DNA of 21,235 bases from Phallusia fumigata (GCA_008931825.1 QXVZ01022196.1:1-21235); one strand, 5' to 3'. Positions 10,121-19,290 are shown, counted from the stretch's first letter. Notes: generated by a model from the letters alone, not told the origin. Program-made: numbers and translations.

Positions 10121-10256
10121 ATGGAACATTTTAAGTTTGCTACACTCCAGTTTGCCGCAAGGCTTTCTGCGATTTCACCACGACAAGTGAAGATATTGGC
10201 ATTCATATTCACGTTGTTTCTTCCATCTCTACAACAATATCCAACGGAACATTGCG
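10121..10256 (+). CDS. Adhesion GPCR exon 1, signal peptide or anchor
   Basis: 45 codons plus one base. A hydrophobic run LAFIFTLFLPSL near residue 30 follows a basic stretch (PRQVK) and is followed by QQYPTEHC, so it looks like a signal peptide with a long N-region. The donor is GCG|GTAAGT. The first in-frame Met after the TAA at 10085 was taken as the start. Confidence 0.6.
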
Positions 10257-13200
10257 GTAAGTGGTTTGGAAACTGAAACTGAGAGTATTTTGAAATAACT
10301 TTAGAACAGATCAAGCGATGGTGCACAAAAATACAAATATAGAAAATTTCTACAGTTCAGGAAAGAATGGGTAAAACTAACCGACATATGCTGTTTACAA
10401 TATAGTATTTTTTTGTCTGTATTTAAGAGTAAACATAGTTTGAGTAAACGTATCACACAAATTGGGGTCATGTAACAATTTTTAACCCAATATCATGGGT
10501 CGTAGTGATAAAGTTTTAGGTGTATAGGGGCCTAGGCACAATCAAATTTCTTTATTCGTGTCATAGACATAGCACATCGGCATCAAAAATAAGTAAACGA
10601 CAACATACTGTTTTTTATTATAAAGCAATACAGAAATGTAATATTTTTTGTGTGTTTTGTTTTATTTCATGTGAAATGTAAGTATGGAATTAAATTTTGA
10701 TTTTCAGGTCGTGGACCTCTAAATTGCACTATCCTGTTGTGTCAGTTTTACAACGTGGAAAATATCACATGCAGTAAGTATTCGTGTGAAACTCGTAAAA
10801 TTAACCATTTTCCAGCTGAAAATCGTTTCGTGGAACAGGACAGTTGTATAAGATTAACGATTTAAAATATGGAACATTTCTTAGTAAAACACTTGAATTG
10901 GGCTGCCAGTGCACGTTTGAACAGTTTCGTTATTTTGCCCTTCTGCTATGCGGTATGGCGCCTTACCCGTTAAGCGAACTGTACGTGAAGTGAAAGGCCG
11001 ATCGCAGTTTGATATTTTTGCAAAACCCTAATGTTGCTAAAAGCGAACAACATTTGCATGGCACAAGTCCATTGTTCACTTCTATCCTACTTACCAACCT
11101 AATGCGTGTCTTATAATCTCAAGTTCGAAAAACGAATATCACAAGCCAAAAATTATGAGCGGAAATATGACGAGGCAAAAATAATGAGCGGAATTACATA
11201 CCCTTTTTTTCTTGGTTCAGTTTGGCTCTTTTATGTCAATGATGTGTTTGTATGTTTACAGTCTTTGCACCATACGATGCATCAAGACAAGATTACTTTG
11301 CTAGTGGAGGGAAATGTAAGCAGAGTTTGACCTTAATCCGATAGTTTTGATTAGATTAATATAAATCTTAATTGCTAACTTGCATTTAGTGATTACATTT
11401 TATTGGAAACTTTTCAACACTCGCAGTTGTCATCATCAGTGCATAATGACGAGAAGCTGATAATCATGCGTTAAATACACAAGATTTAAAATCGTATTGT
11501 TTTTTGGCCTGGATTTTTTAGGGGGAGCCAGTGCAAATATAACATCACGCCTATCAAGTAAGAAGTTGATTATCATCTTGAAAGTTTGAATCAAATTTAT
11601 TTAGAATGCAAACAAGTTGCATTTTTACATTTCAAAGTTTTCTTTTAAATTCTTTGCCACCCAGCCAGTGAAAAGCACAAACTAACTAGAAAACAAAGTA
11701 AAGTGGAAAACATAATTTACGGTTGGATTAGTTTGGCGTGGCCAATTTGTATTTTGTTTACCTCGATATGTTTACAATACAATTAACCTACAGTGCAAAG
11801 GCGTTGTTCCGATGGTAAAAATAATCTTTACATTTTCACTCGTTTTGCAGAATACTGGTGTCCAGATACTTCAAGTTCAGATTGTTGCCAAACCAACATC
11901 AAAAAACCTTCTGACCGGGTGCCCATAGTACAACTTAACATGCAATTTATCGGAACACCGGCACTGTCAGGTAAACTAGGGTTTCGAACTCAAACTTACT
12001 ATAAGAACAAAACCCGAGAAAATATCAAGATTGAAAGTTTAAAATTAACTCGTTGCTTAGTTTTTAACGAATTTCTCCGTAATTTCTGTTTACGAAAAAC
12101 TCATCAAAAATTAAAAGCTAAGCAAATTGATTGCGAAAGGTTTAAAGGCATACAGAACAAAAACAAAAACAAATATTCACTATAAAATTTAAGTACAACT
12201 ATATTTATTCCAAAACTCTTATATACACACTCTTATATTTTCCCGTGTAACCTTTTTTCCGGCGCTTGAAACTAACCGGCAGGGTTTCTTTCAGTGGTTT
12301 ATTTTCCTGTCGAACCCCACCCTCTTGGGGTGGTTAGATGCTAAAGCCCGCCAGTCGTGTTTCTCATACTGCGCCAAACTCACCCTCCAATGAGCCTTAA
12401 CTTGTAATGACGGTGACTCCTTGTAATGACGGTGTAACTGCAGCGCGTTCAACCTCGACCCACCAATTGTGCCCTTCACTTTCTGCGCCTCATAACGTTC
12501 CAACGTTGCGCAGCTATTTCCGGCTTGGTGATTGTTTTAGTGCAAGTGTGTTGCTACTTTTTCTTTCACCAAGCGAAATAAATTCAACTCAACTACTGCT
12601 CAGTTTTCAAACCCATTTAAAATATTTTGTTGTCTACTTGCAATCAGTATAGGTTCATTTGTAATTGATCAGATTTTGATTTTTGTTTTGTTCGAAACGC
12701 TCGTTTTTATTAAACTTTACGCTCAAATATGTGAATATGTCATAAATGTATGTGAGTTAGTATGGCTAGATGTTTTAGGCAATATGTTGTAAAAAATAAC
12801 GGAGCTGTTAATTTTTCAGGTCCAGAGAACTATACAATTCACATGGCGCATTTCGAGAAATGTAAGTTAAGTAGATTGTTGAGTCAAATATGAATAAATC
12901 GTAATGCAGTGACTTGGTTTCATTTTTTAACAAAACAAAATAGTTAAACAATTTACTTATACATTGTCTAATTCACCATATGTTTCAAAACACAGAAATA
13001 AAATGTATTTTACAATATGAATATAACTGGACATATTAGTCCAATGTGCACTATTACAATTTTAGGCATTTTTGCGTGTATTCTTTCTTCCGGCGCTTGA
13101 AACTATCCCAAACTATCATGCTTTTCACTCATATTGCGCCAAACTCACTCTCTTGTGATCCCCGTCACATTACGCCTTCTAATTACGTTGTAGCTGCAGC

Positions 13201-15310
13201 GCCTTCAACCTCGTCCCACCAATTGTGCCCTCCACTTTTTTGTGCCTCAAAACGTTCCAACGTTGCGCAGCGGCTTAGTGATTTAACTCAACTCAAAGCA
13301 AAACCAACTTTTTTTATGCAGGTTTTCCTGGTCAAGAAAATCTCGCTCAATCACTTTTACCGGAAAGAGCAACAGAATGTCTCGACCTGGCTCTTTACTG
13401 TTGTAAGTAATCCTTAACATTTCTGTGATGCAACAGAATGTTGGTAAAACTTCGGTTAAACAGAAATCAAGCGTTGCATTTACACAACAGCAGCAACTAC
13501 AACAACTCCAAAGTTAGCAACAACAACAACTCCAGCGTCAACAGCACCAGCAACAACCTTTCCACAATCAACAACAATAACACTATCAGCAACTGCAATA
13601 CTAGCAACAACAACTATAATAAATGCAACGGCATCAGCAGAAACAATCTTTCCACTAACAATAACAGACACACTATCAGCAACTGCAACAACCTTTCCAC
13701 AATCAACAACAATAACACTATCAGCAACTGCAATACTAGCAACAACAACTGTAATAAATGCAACGGCATCAGCAGCAGCAACAACTGTAAACTCAAAGCC
13801 AACTCAATGTAAGGTTTTACAATGAATTATTTTCATGTTTTAATCTAAAATGAAAAGAGACTTGTTTGATGACGCACCTCGTAATGACTGCCAAGAATTT
13901 TTATGCCACATGTTTTATCGATGCAACCCAAAGAAATATAAAGTGATTTGTTGCGCAACTTTTAATGGGAAAACCAAGACAATACGACTGTTTCCGAGCG
14001 ACCATTTCACCAAAACATGTGTAGGTTCCCGTTCGAGACAAAAACCACTGGCATTTTTTGCGTATAAGCTAATATGTAAAAGATGATTTCTTTTTCAAGA
14101 CCTTCCTCAATTAATTCAAGAAGCAGCAAAACTGAACCCAGCTAGTGCGGAAGATTTGGAGAAGATCGAAAGTTTACTAGTTAACGTGTCAAGAAAAATA
14201 ACAGCAGCAAATAAAATCGACGAAGGTCACGGCAATGCTCAGTTATACATCGAACTTATCAACCACAACCAGAGTGAATACAATTTCAATGACACACTTG
14301 GATCAACTCACATCGACTTCACGCTACAAACAAATGGAGTTAGTCGATTCGTGACTGCAGTATTTGTCTTCAAGATAAACACAACAGGAACGGCCCAGAC
14401 TCAACCGATCAAAGCGGGATCCCTCTCCATAACGCGGTACATAGCTCCGTTGAACACAACCTATGTAGTTATTGTCGGTTGGAATGCCGATAGCTTCCTG
14501 AGCTCACGCCGCATCAGCGAAGCGAACGATAAACTGTCGGGAAACGTCTGTCTTGTCATACCTCCTACGTCACTGGAATCTGTCTGCAAGGAGATGGCAG
14601 CGAAAAGTCAAAACACAAGCAACCTGATGATCAACAAACTGGAGCCAATCTGTCTTTACTACGACAGAGATAAAAGAAAGTACTCGGATCGTGGTTGCGT
14701 CACAATCACTGATGACGTAACAGGCAACGTCACTTGCAAGTGTAACCACCTCACGGTTTTCACTGTTCTACTTACTGTCCAATCCACTACANGATCTTCT
14801 ACGCCATGGTCGTCGCTCCTCTTGCTCTCGTCCTTCTCACCAACTTCTTGATCATCGTCAAGACGACTCATGTGATGCTGCACTCGAGGAAGATGCGGAA
14901 CAGAGGTGAAGATCCGGGGACAGGAGATGCAATGAGAGCAGCAAAGTCTTTCGTCTTACTCTTCCTTATGCTCGGTGGAACTTGGATTTTGGCTTTCTTC
15001 ACAGGTGATGCTTGTGTGTTTAAACTTTTTATTCTTGATTAGTTACAGTTACAGGTAATGTCGTTATTTGGTTCCAATTTAAGAACAAATATCTTTTGCA
15101 GGAATCGGGAACGAGATTTCGAACGAGGTGTTCATGTACATCCACGGCTTGGTAAACGGATCGCAGGAAATCGTCGTCTTCCTGCTGTACTGCGTCATGG
15201 ATGACGACATCAGACCGGAAATTCTGCCGTGTAAGCGTAAAGCTGATGTCGGGTCTGAGCCGCAGCCAAACGCGGCAAACGCGGAAGGAGGTGAAAGTCC
15301 AAGCAATTAG
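10121..15310 (+). CDS. Adhesion G-protein-coupled receptor, multi-exon (gap inside)
   Basis: A cell-surface receptor of the adhesion GPCR family. Exons read in one frame: 10121-10256, 10708-10773, 11262-11315, 11522-11557, 11851-11970, 12820-12861, 13322-13402, 13491-13808, 14100-14791, then after an N 14793-15004 and 15102-15310. All have GT/AG limits and phase 1 junctions. The order is a signal-anchor segment, small cysteine-containing exons, a Thr/Ala-rich stalk, a GAIN domain ending in a GPS (GCVTI...CKCNHLTVF, cleavage expected within HLT), TM5, TM6, TM7 and a short tail ending at TAG 15308-15310. TM1-TM4 are missing, and the frame changes across the N at 14792, so the gap hides coding sequence. 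The start Met follows an in-frame TAA at 10085. The subfamily is not identified, and the small ectodomain exons match no domain I recognise. That the part after the N belongs to the same gene is likely but not proven. Confidence 0.8.
10708..10773 (+). CDS. Adhesion GPCR exon 2
   Basis: 66 bases between TTTTCAG and GTAAGT, phase 1 at both ends. It encodes GRGPLNCTILLCQFY and continues NVENITC, with three cysteines and two N-glycosylation sequons (NCT, NIT). This fits an extracellular segment. Confidence 0.65.
11262..11315 (+). CDS. Adhesion GPCR exon 3
   Basis: 54 bases between GTTTACAG and GTAAGC, phase 1 at both ends. It encodes IFAPYDASRQDYFASGGK. It has no homology that I recognise; its support is open frame, good splice signals and matching phase. 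If spliced directly to exon 5 it would create TAA, so it needs exon 4 or must be skipped with it. Confidence 0.5.
11405..11490 (-). repeat. PLE terminal fragment with hammerhead-like core
   Basis: A second copy of the outer end of the element at 2517, sharing CATCAGTGC, GACGAGAAGCT and an ACACAAG block. On the minus strand it shows GTC (11450-11448), CTGATGA (11439-11433), a short stem CAAC/GTTG and GAAA, in the order of a hammerhead ribozyme. It lies in the intron between exons 3 and 4 of the receptor gene. Confidence 0.6.
11522..11557 (+). CDS. Adhesion GPCR exon 4 (36-base microexon)
   Basis: Acceptor TTTTTTAG, donor A|GTAAGAAG, phase 1 at both ends. It encodes WGASANITSRLS with one NIT sequon. 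Inclusion removes the stop that exon 3 to exon 5 joining would create, which is independent support for the call. Confidence 0.5.
11851..11970 (+). CDS. Adhesion GPCR exon 5
   Basis: 120 bases between CGTTTTGCAG and GTAAAC, phase 1 at both ends. It begins KYWCPDTSSSDCCQTN and continues with a PSDRVPIVQLNMQF stretch that could form a beta strand. It has three cysteines. The open frame runs past the donor into AT-rich intron sequence, which is not coding. Confidence 0.65.
12256..12600. repeat. Dispersed repeat, copy 1
   Basis: It shares CCGGCGCTTGAAACTA (12259), GCGCCAAACTCAC (12371), CCACCAATTGTGCCCT (12460) and AACGTTCCAACGTTGCGCAG (12494) with copy 2 at 13090-13271, in the same order and strand. 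It has about 66 bases more in the first interval and an internal direct repeat CTTGTAATGACGGTG. It lies in the intron between exons 5 and 6 and is probably an old non-autonomous element. Confidence 0.7.
12820..12861 (+). CDS. Adhesion GPCR exon 6 (42 bases)
   Basis: Acceptor ATTTTTCAG, donor T|GTAAGTT, phase 1 at both ends. It encodes GPENYTIHMAHFEK with an NYT sequon. It is flanked by the two copies of the dispersed repeat. Confidence 0.6.
13086..13310. repeat. Dispersed repeat, copy 2
   Basis: A second, shorter copy of the repeat at 12256, same orientation. A 20-base block at 13251-13270 is identical to 12494-12513. Its right end runs to within about a dozen bases of the acceptor of exon 7, so it may supply part of that intron's 3' end. 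Confidence 0.7.
13322..13402 (+). CDS. Adhesion GPCR exon 7
   Basis: 81 bases between TTTTTATGCAG and GTAAGTAA, phase 1 at both ends. It begins (C)FPGQENLAQSLLPER and ends ATECLDLALYC. It has three cysteines when the split first codon is counted. No domain is recognised. Confidence 0.6.
13491..13808 (+). CDS. Adhesion GPCR exon 8, Thr/Ala-rich mucin-like stalk
   Basis: 318 bases, phase 1 at both ends, ending CAA T|GTAAGG. In the receptor frame it encodes about 105 residues rich in Thr, Ala and Ser (for example SATTTTPKLATTTTP), a likely O-glycosylated stalk between the N-terminal exons and the GAIN domain. A 90-base block (13551-13640) recurs at 13686-13775 with one visible difference, so the unit is 135 bases or 45 codons and keeps frame. 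The acceptor is a tandem CAGCAG (13488-13493), so one Ala codon may be variably included. The Asn-rich open frame in another phase is rejected because it does not fit the splice phases. Confidence 0.7.
13551..13775 (+). repeat. 135-bp in-frame tandem duplication inside the stalk exon
   Basis: Copy 1 begins at 13551 and copy 2 at 13686. Each contains TTTCCACAATCAACAACAAT and ends with AATGCAACGGCATCAGCAG. The copies differ at one base (ATA versus GTA codon) over the 90-base core. Confidence 0.9.
14100..14791 (+). CDS. Adhesion GPCR exon 9, GAIN domain and GPS
   Basis: It begins after TTTTTCAAG with phase 1 and reads through YLPQLIQEAAKLNPASAEDL into about 230 residues. The fold is a GAIN domain by its end: ICLYYD, RGCVTI, CKCNHLTVFTVLL. 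These give the GPS cysteines and the HL|T self-cleavage tripeptide. The usual Trp of the GPS (WS..GC) is replaced by Tyr (KYSDRGC). Many N-glycosylation sequons (NVS, NQS, NDT, NTT, NTS, NVT) fit an extracellular position. The reading stops at the N at 14792, before any TM1 residues. Confidence 0.85.
14792..14792. other. Single undetermined base marking a hidden assembly gap
   Basis: Before it the frame is 14102-based and ends after the GPS. Directly after it the sequence reads IFYAMVVAPLALVLLTNFLI, a TM5 segment, in a different frame. The four preceding membrane segments are missing. One N cannot represent this; the true gap is probably several hundred bases including introns. Confidence 0.75.
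14793..15004 (+). CDS. Adhesion GPCR exon with TM5, loop 3 and TM6
   Basis: TM5 is IFYAMVVAPLALVLLTNFLI, followed by the basic third intracellular loop (HSRKMRNRGEDPGTGDAMRA), and TM6 SFVLLFLMLGGTWILAFFT with the family's GxTW motif. The donor is ACAG|GTGATG, phase 1. Codons end in C or G more often than in the upstream ectodomain exons. The 5' limit is set by the N, not by a splice site. Confidence 0.8.
15102..15310 (+). CDS. Adhesion GPCR last exon, TM7 and C-terminal tail
   Basis: Acceptor TTTTGCAG, phase 1. It encodes GIGNEISNEVFMYIHGLVNG, then the TM7 core SQEIVVFLLYCVM followed by DDDIRPEIL, as in TM7 of adhesion receptors (LNSLQG.FIF..HC...). The tail is about 30 residues, ends ESPSN and stops at TAG 15308-15310. 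Confidence 0.85.
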
Positions 15311-15488
15311 ATTTATTTTTGTGTGTCTAATGTTAGGTTTGTTTTCACACCTTATACTTTCCTTGCCGTCTGAGGTATGCACAAAACTGTATATTAACCA
15401 TTCGTCTATTTCCTATCCAATGTAGAAATCATAATGTGTTAATTACATCGTTCCTCCCAATGCTTAACTATAAAACCATACATTTATG
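15311..15488. other. Proximal 3' flank of adhesion GPCR
   Basis: No canonical AATAAA lies before the tandem duplication. The first canonical one downstream on this strand is at 16783-16788, followed by a TG/T-rich stretch, so the 3' UTR may be long or a variant signal may be used here. Confidence 0.4.
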
Positions 15489-16140
15489 TGTGAGATAATC
15501 CACAGTGAAATGATGGTGCCCGACAACCGAGACACTTATATGTATAATAGACACCAGACAGGAGTCAAGCAGCCAATTTGTGCACGAGGCCACGCGTGAC
15601 ATTTTGCTTTGTCTTTCGGCGTGTATATAAAGATGTGGCGAAATCGATGCTCAATTCGTATGCTTTACAGCCTGTTTCTAACTTTGTCATGGGAATGTAT
15701 TGTGTCTGAATCTTAGTGGGGCATCTTTACCTTGGCATTGTGACTACTGACACTTTTAGTTTTATTTCACATGTTTTCTGAAACCTGGCGCGATTGACTG
15801 TGAGATAATCCACAGTGAAGTGATGGTGGGCAGCAACCGACTCACTTATATGTATATCACTGTACACCAGACATGTGTCTAATCAGCGCAGCCATTCTGT
15901 GCACGGGGTCACGCGCGACATTTTGCTTTGTGTTAGTTGCAGCCACAAACATTAGGTGTGTATATAGGAGTGTGGCGAAATCGCTGTTTAACTTGAATGC
16001 TTTTAAGCTTCTCTTAAATTTAAATGTATTCTGTCTGACTCTCAGTGGGAGGTCTTTACCTTGTCATTATGCCTCTGGATTTGCAGATGACAATTTTTAC
16101 ATTTATTTTACGTGTTTTTTTTAAACCCGGCGCAGATCGT
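15489..16140 (+). repeat. 310-bp tandem duplication with TATA-like elements
   Basis: Copy 1 is 15489-15798 and copy 2 is 15799 to about 16140. Both start TGTGAGATAATCCACAGTGA and share CACTTATATGTAT, ACATTTTGCTTTGTG/TCTT, TGTGGCGAAATCG and a CTTTACCTTG block. Copy 1 has TATATAAA at 15624-15631; copy 2 has TATATAGG at 15961-15968. The copies have diverged clearly, so the duplication is old. It could be a tandem pair of LTRs of an unknown element or a duplicated promoter-type sequence; no gene follows at a fixed distance. Confidence 0.85.
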
Positions 16141-17865
16141 TCAGGTTTGTTACGTTTCTGTTGCCTTGTTTTCTTACATTCACTTCTGAAAATTCTTTTC
16201 ATGACATTTTTTGGCATTTTACTTTTTTTCCTAATTACTTTTGAGGTTATTTTGTGACATGCAAAATTGTTTAGTATGTTGGTGGATTTGAAACCAGTTT
16301 AATATTTTTGTAAGTGAAGCTGTAAGTGAGATAGTGGCAACATGTTGCATTTTTTAATGGTTGGAATTGCAGTAAAATCAAATATGGCTCCACCATTCAG
16401 TATTGAGACTTACAATTAACTCACAAGCGTTTATTGCAATGCTTTCGTTTGTGTACAGTTTCTGCCTGGTTTTGTGACGTGGCAATGTGAAATGAGTTTT
16501 CGTCATAATTTCACATGAATCCATACGCGCGTCGCGACAAAACATGAGGAGTTCCTCCTGTTAGTCTGTTTTCGGTACCAGTAAGCGTTAAAAACCCGGA
16601 ATTTGCCAGCAAAGGCACTGGAATCACCCTCTCGTTGCTCCTACTGTGTTGTTTTATTGCATTATCGTCATAACAAATGGCAATTTACCCATTTGAACCA
16701 CCAACAATTATATCTGCGCAAAAATGCTGATCAGTTTTATAAACGCAATTATAATGAATCTTGTATAAATGTTTGATGTACTAATAAATGTGTGTGATGG
16801 CATTTGTTTTTTCCTTGCACAGACTTAATTGACACGGTGTGATAGCCATTGTCGTTGTAGATCCTCTCCTTAACGTCCAAAAAAATAACTGATTTCTTGC
16901 CACCCTCTTTACATATCTTAAACAAGAGTTCGGCAACATTTTAAACGCAGCGTGCCAGTTTACAAATTATGTCAAAATGTTAATGACTACTCGCGCCATG
17001 TTGATGACGTCATTGCTTTATTTTTCTGCGTTTAGTGGGCAAATCGTTACAATCCGCAAAACAGGCGCTCTCTGTCACTTGCTGCGGCAGTGGTACTTCA
17101 TTTCACGATAAAAAAACAAAGAGTTCGCACAACTTGTTCACAAAATGTATTTTGTGAATCACTTGACGTGCCAAGGGGTGGCCAATAACAACTCTAAATT
17201 ATTTTGAGGGCTTATTGTTTTCAAATATAGGGTAACATGTTTGCAAGACATCAAAGACAAACAAGAATTGTTTTGGAAATAGAAGCAAACACTATCTGAA
17301 ATTTGTTGGCGGCTTAAATTAAATAAATCTAAATATGGAGCAGACTTTGACTTGCAGTTTATGTCTTTTGTCGGTAAAGTATTAAAATGATTTTAAGTAA
17401 CAATGCAAAGACTGTACGTATCTACAATAGTAGTAAAATGAACTAAGATACTTTAAAAAAGTATATGCGTGTGCTTTTGTAAAAACAATGGTACAACCTA
17501 CTAATGTTGCCATTCGCAGTGTTGCTTTTAGTAAAAACAAATGCCTTTAGTATGAAAGTGAATGCGAATACAAGGTGGAAAAGTTGTTGATGCAAACAGT
17601 AAATTGATTTGATAAATTTACCATATGTCGAATGAAAATAAGTCAGGTTATTTGGTAAATTTCTGATCAAGCGTTGATCAGCACCAATCACGCAACTCGG
17701 TTGATGCCACGTGACTGGAAGTTTCGCATGACTGATTGCCGATGTGTGCCAAACGTCAAATTTCAAAACTACACTCAGCACACCACAAACTAAAGCTGAT
17801 TACACCGAATCTTGACACATAATTAACACTGAGAAAGCAAGATCATACTTTTTAGATCATTTCTA
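16141..17865. other. AT-rich intergenic region
   Basis: It contains one AATAAA followed by TGTGTGATGG and a T-rich stretch (16783-16788), a plausible poly(A) site on the + strand, and one TGACGTCA (17005-17012). Open frames here, including 112 codons on the minus strand at 17443-17781, show no domain and look like chance AT-rich frames. Confidence 0.5.
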
Positions 17866-18012
17866 TAGTATGGATCTTGAAAACCTCATCCAAGTACGAC
17901 AGATCCTCAACTGCGATGATGAGACGCAGCGGGTTCCTTTGAGCATAAAGCTTGGTGCTGGATGGAGTTTCACGACTCTTTCTGTCACTTTGAGGAATGT
18001 TCTTGCTTCCTA
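17866..18012 (-). pseudogene. Possible minus-strand exon fragment, unidentified
   Basis: A locally GC-richer stretch in AT-rich DNA. On the minus strand, after a pyrimidine-rich CAACCAACTTAG acceptor-like site (about 18013), the frame reads SKNIPQSDRKSRETPSSTKL, then YAQRNPLRLIIAVEDLSYLD, and ends EVFKIHTIEMI before TAA. It could be the last exon of a gene or an exon-derived remnant. I recognise no family. No matching upstream exon and no poly(A) signal were found, and the + strand is also open (47 codons from 17872), so this is a weak call. Confidence 0.25.
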
Positions 18013-18014
18013 AG

Positions 18015-19290
18015 TTGGTTGCAGGAGGAGGAACACGCGTTCAGAGCATTTACGTAACAATGAAGTCAAACACGTAATGTAACTTGAACTTGTTGGTAGA
18101 CGGTAAATTATGTTCAGGAATCAAGTATTACCAAAGGACAGAATGAGTTGTGCATCGACAAATGTTATATAATGCATAACAAACTATAACCATTTTCTTC
18201 CATTTAAAAAAAATGGTTTTCTTTTCCCGTGGAAGACGCAAAGCCTTGTGAAAAGCAGGGATATTGGGCTATTTATTAATATGCCGTGGATACCACTTTG
18301 AGGTTGCTGTACCTTTCCTAAACACTTTGCTTGTTTTTGAAATTAGCATGTCATTTTTCGATAGTTCAAGATAATTTGACTTGTGCAAATGTTTACAGCA
18401 TTTGTGACTTTCTCGCACGCAAAACTGCCAAAAAGCTCGGTAAAATTTATACATTTGCGAAACGTTAGTTGGAGTTTATTTCACTGCGTATCAAAAATCG
18501 TAGCAACACATGCGCCCTAACAAAGAGAAAGGCACCATTTCTTTTTAAAGTCTAAAAGGCTTAATGGAAAGGTCGATAACAACATTGTTTGGAAACTAGG
18601 TGCGATTTGACCTTAAGGCTGTGTTTTGTGTTTAGCGAAGATCATCGATGCGTTTTTTTTTGTAATTTTTATTTTGTAAGGGCTCGGCGATAAAATATTT
18701 AGATTCGGCAGTGTTTAATATCACCAGCAAGTTAACGACCACGAGTGAGAGCATTGTTCGTTCCAAAAAGGCTGTAAACGGCGTTAGGTTTATTGGCAAA
18801 TAAATTTTTTAGGCCCGAAAAACATCATACACCTAAGACTTTCAGTTTAAGCTGATTCAGTTCATGTTGTATTGTGTCTTTGTCGAAACCATTCATTTTG
18901 AAACAGCTTGTCTGTAGAAAGCTGGCTTTAGTGAATTCAAAACGAACAGGATGCGAATACAGCAATAATAAGGGTGTATCAGGGTGTTTCAGACCTAGTG
19001 TGTATTACAACTAACTTGGAAAATAAAAACAATAGAAAAGTTAAAAAATAAAAATATCAAAAGACGTTATGTTTAAACGACAGATAGTAGACGGGTTGAT
19101 TACATATAAGCAAGACACTTTTTAGGTTTTTTTACATTCACTGAAAATTAAAACAAACAAGAAAATTAAGCGATTGCGACAAAAAAGTTTACACTAGTAG
19201 AACGACAAACAGTCTTGTTAATTATGAAACCCAGTGGACAAAACGTCTGTTCAGTATTTTCTAAAAAAATTGTTATGACATTAAAGTTTA
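18015..19290. other. AT-rich intergenic region upstream of lectin gene
   Basis: No gene or repeat is recognised. A TTTACAG acceptor-like site at 19287-19293 lies 20 bases before the lectin start codon. Confidence 0.5.

Noticed and set aside
11793..12185. 130-codon open frame as one exon
   Set aside because: Only 11851-11970 is supported; a donor GTAAAC at 11971 with matching phase ends the exon, and the rest is Lys/Asn-rich AT sequence.
12291..12503. 70-codon minus-strand frame
   Set aside because: It lies within the dispersed repeat that is also present at 13086-13310, where the frame is not kept.
13438..13812. 124-codon Asn-rich open frame
   Set aside because: The same DNA in another phase gives a Thr/Ala-rich stalk that joins in phase 1 with the exons on both sides. 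The Asn-rich frame does not fit any splice phase and comes from CAACAACAA-type repeats.
17443..17781. 112-codon open frame on the minus strand
   Set aside because: AT-rich composition, no domain and no splice context; it looks like a chance frame.
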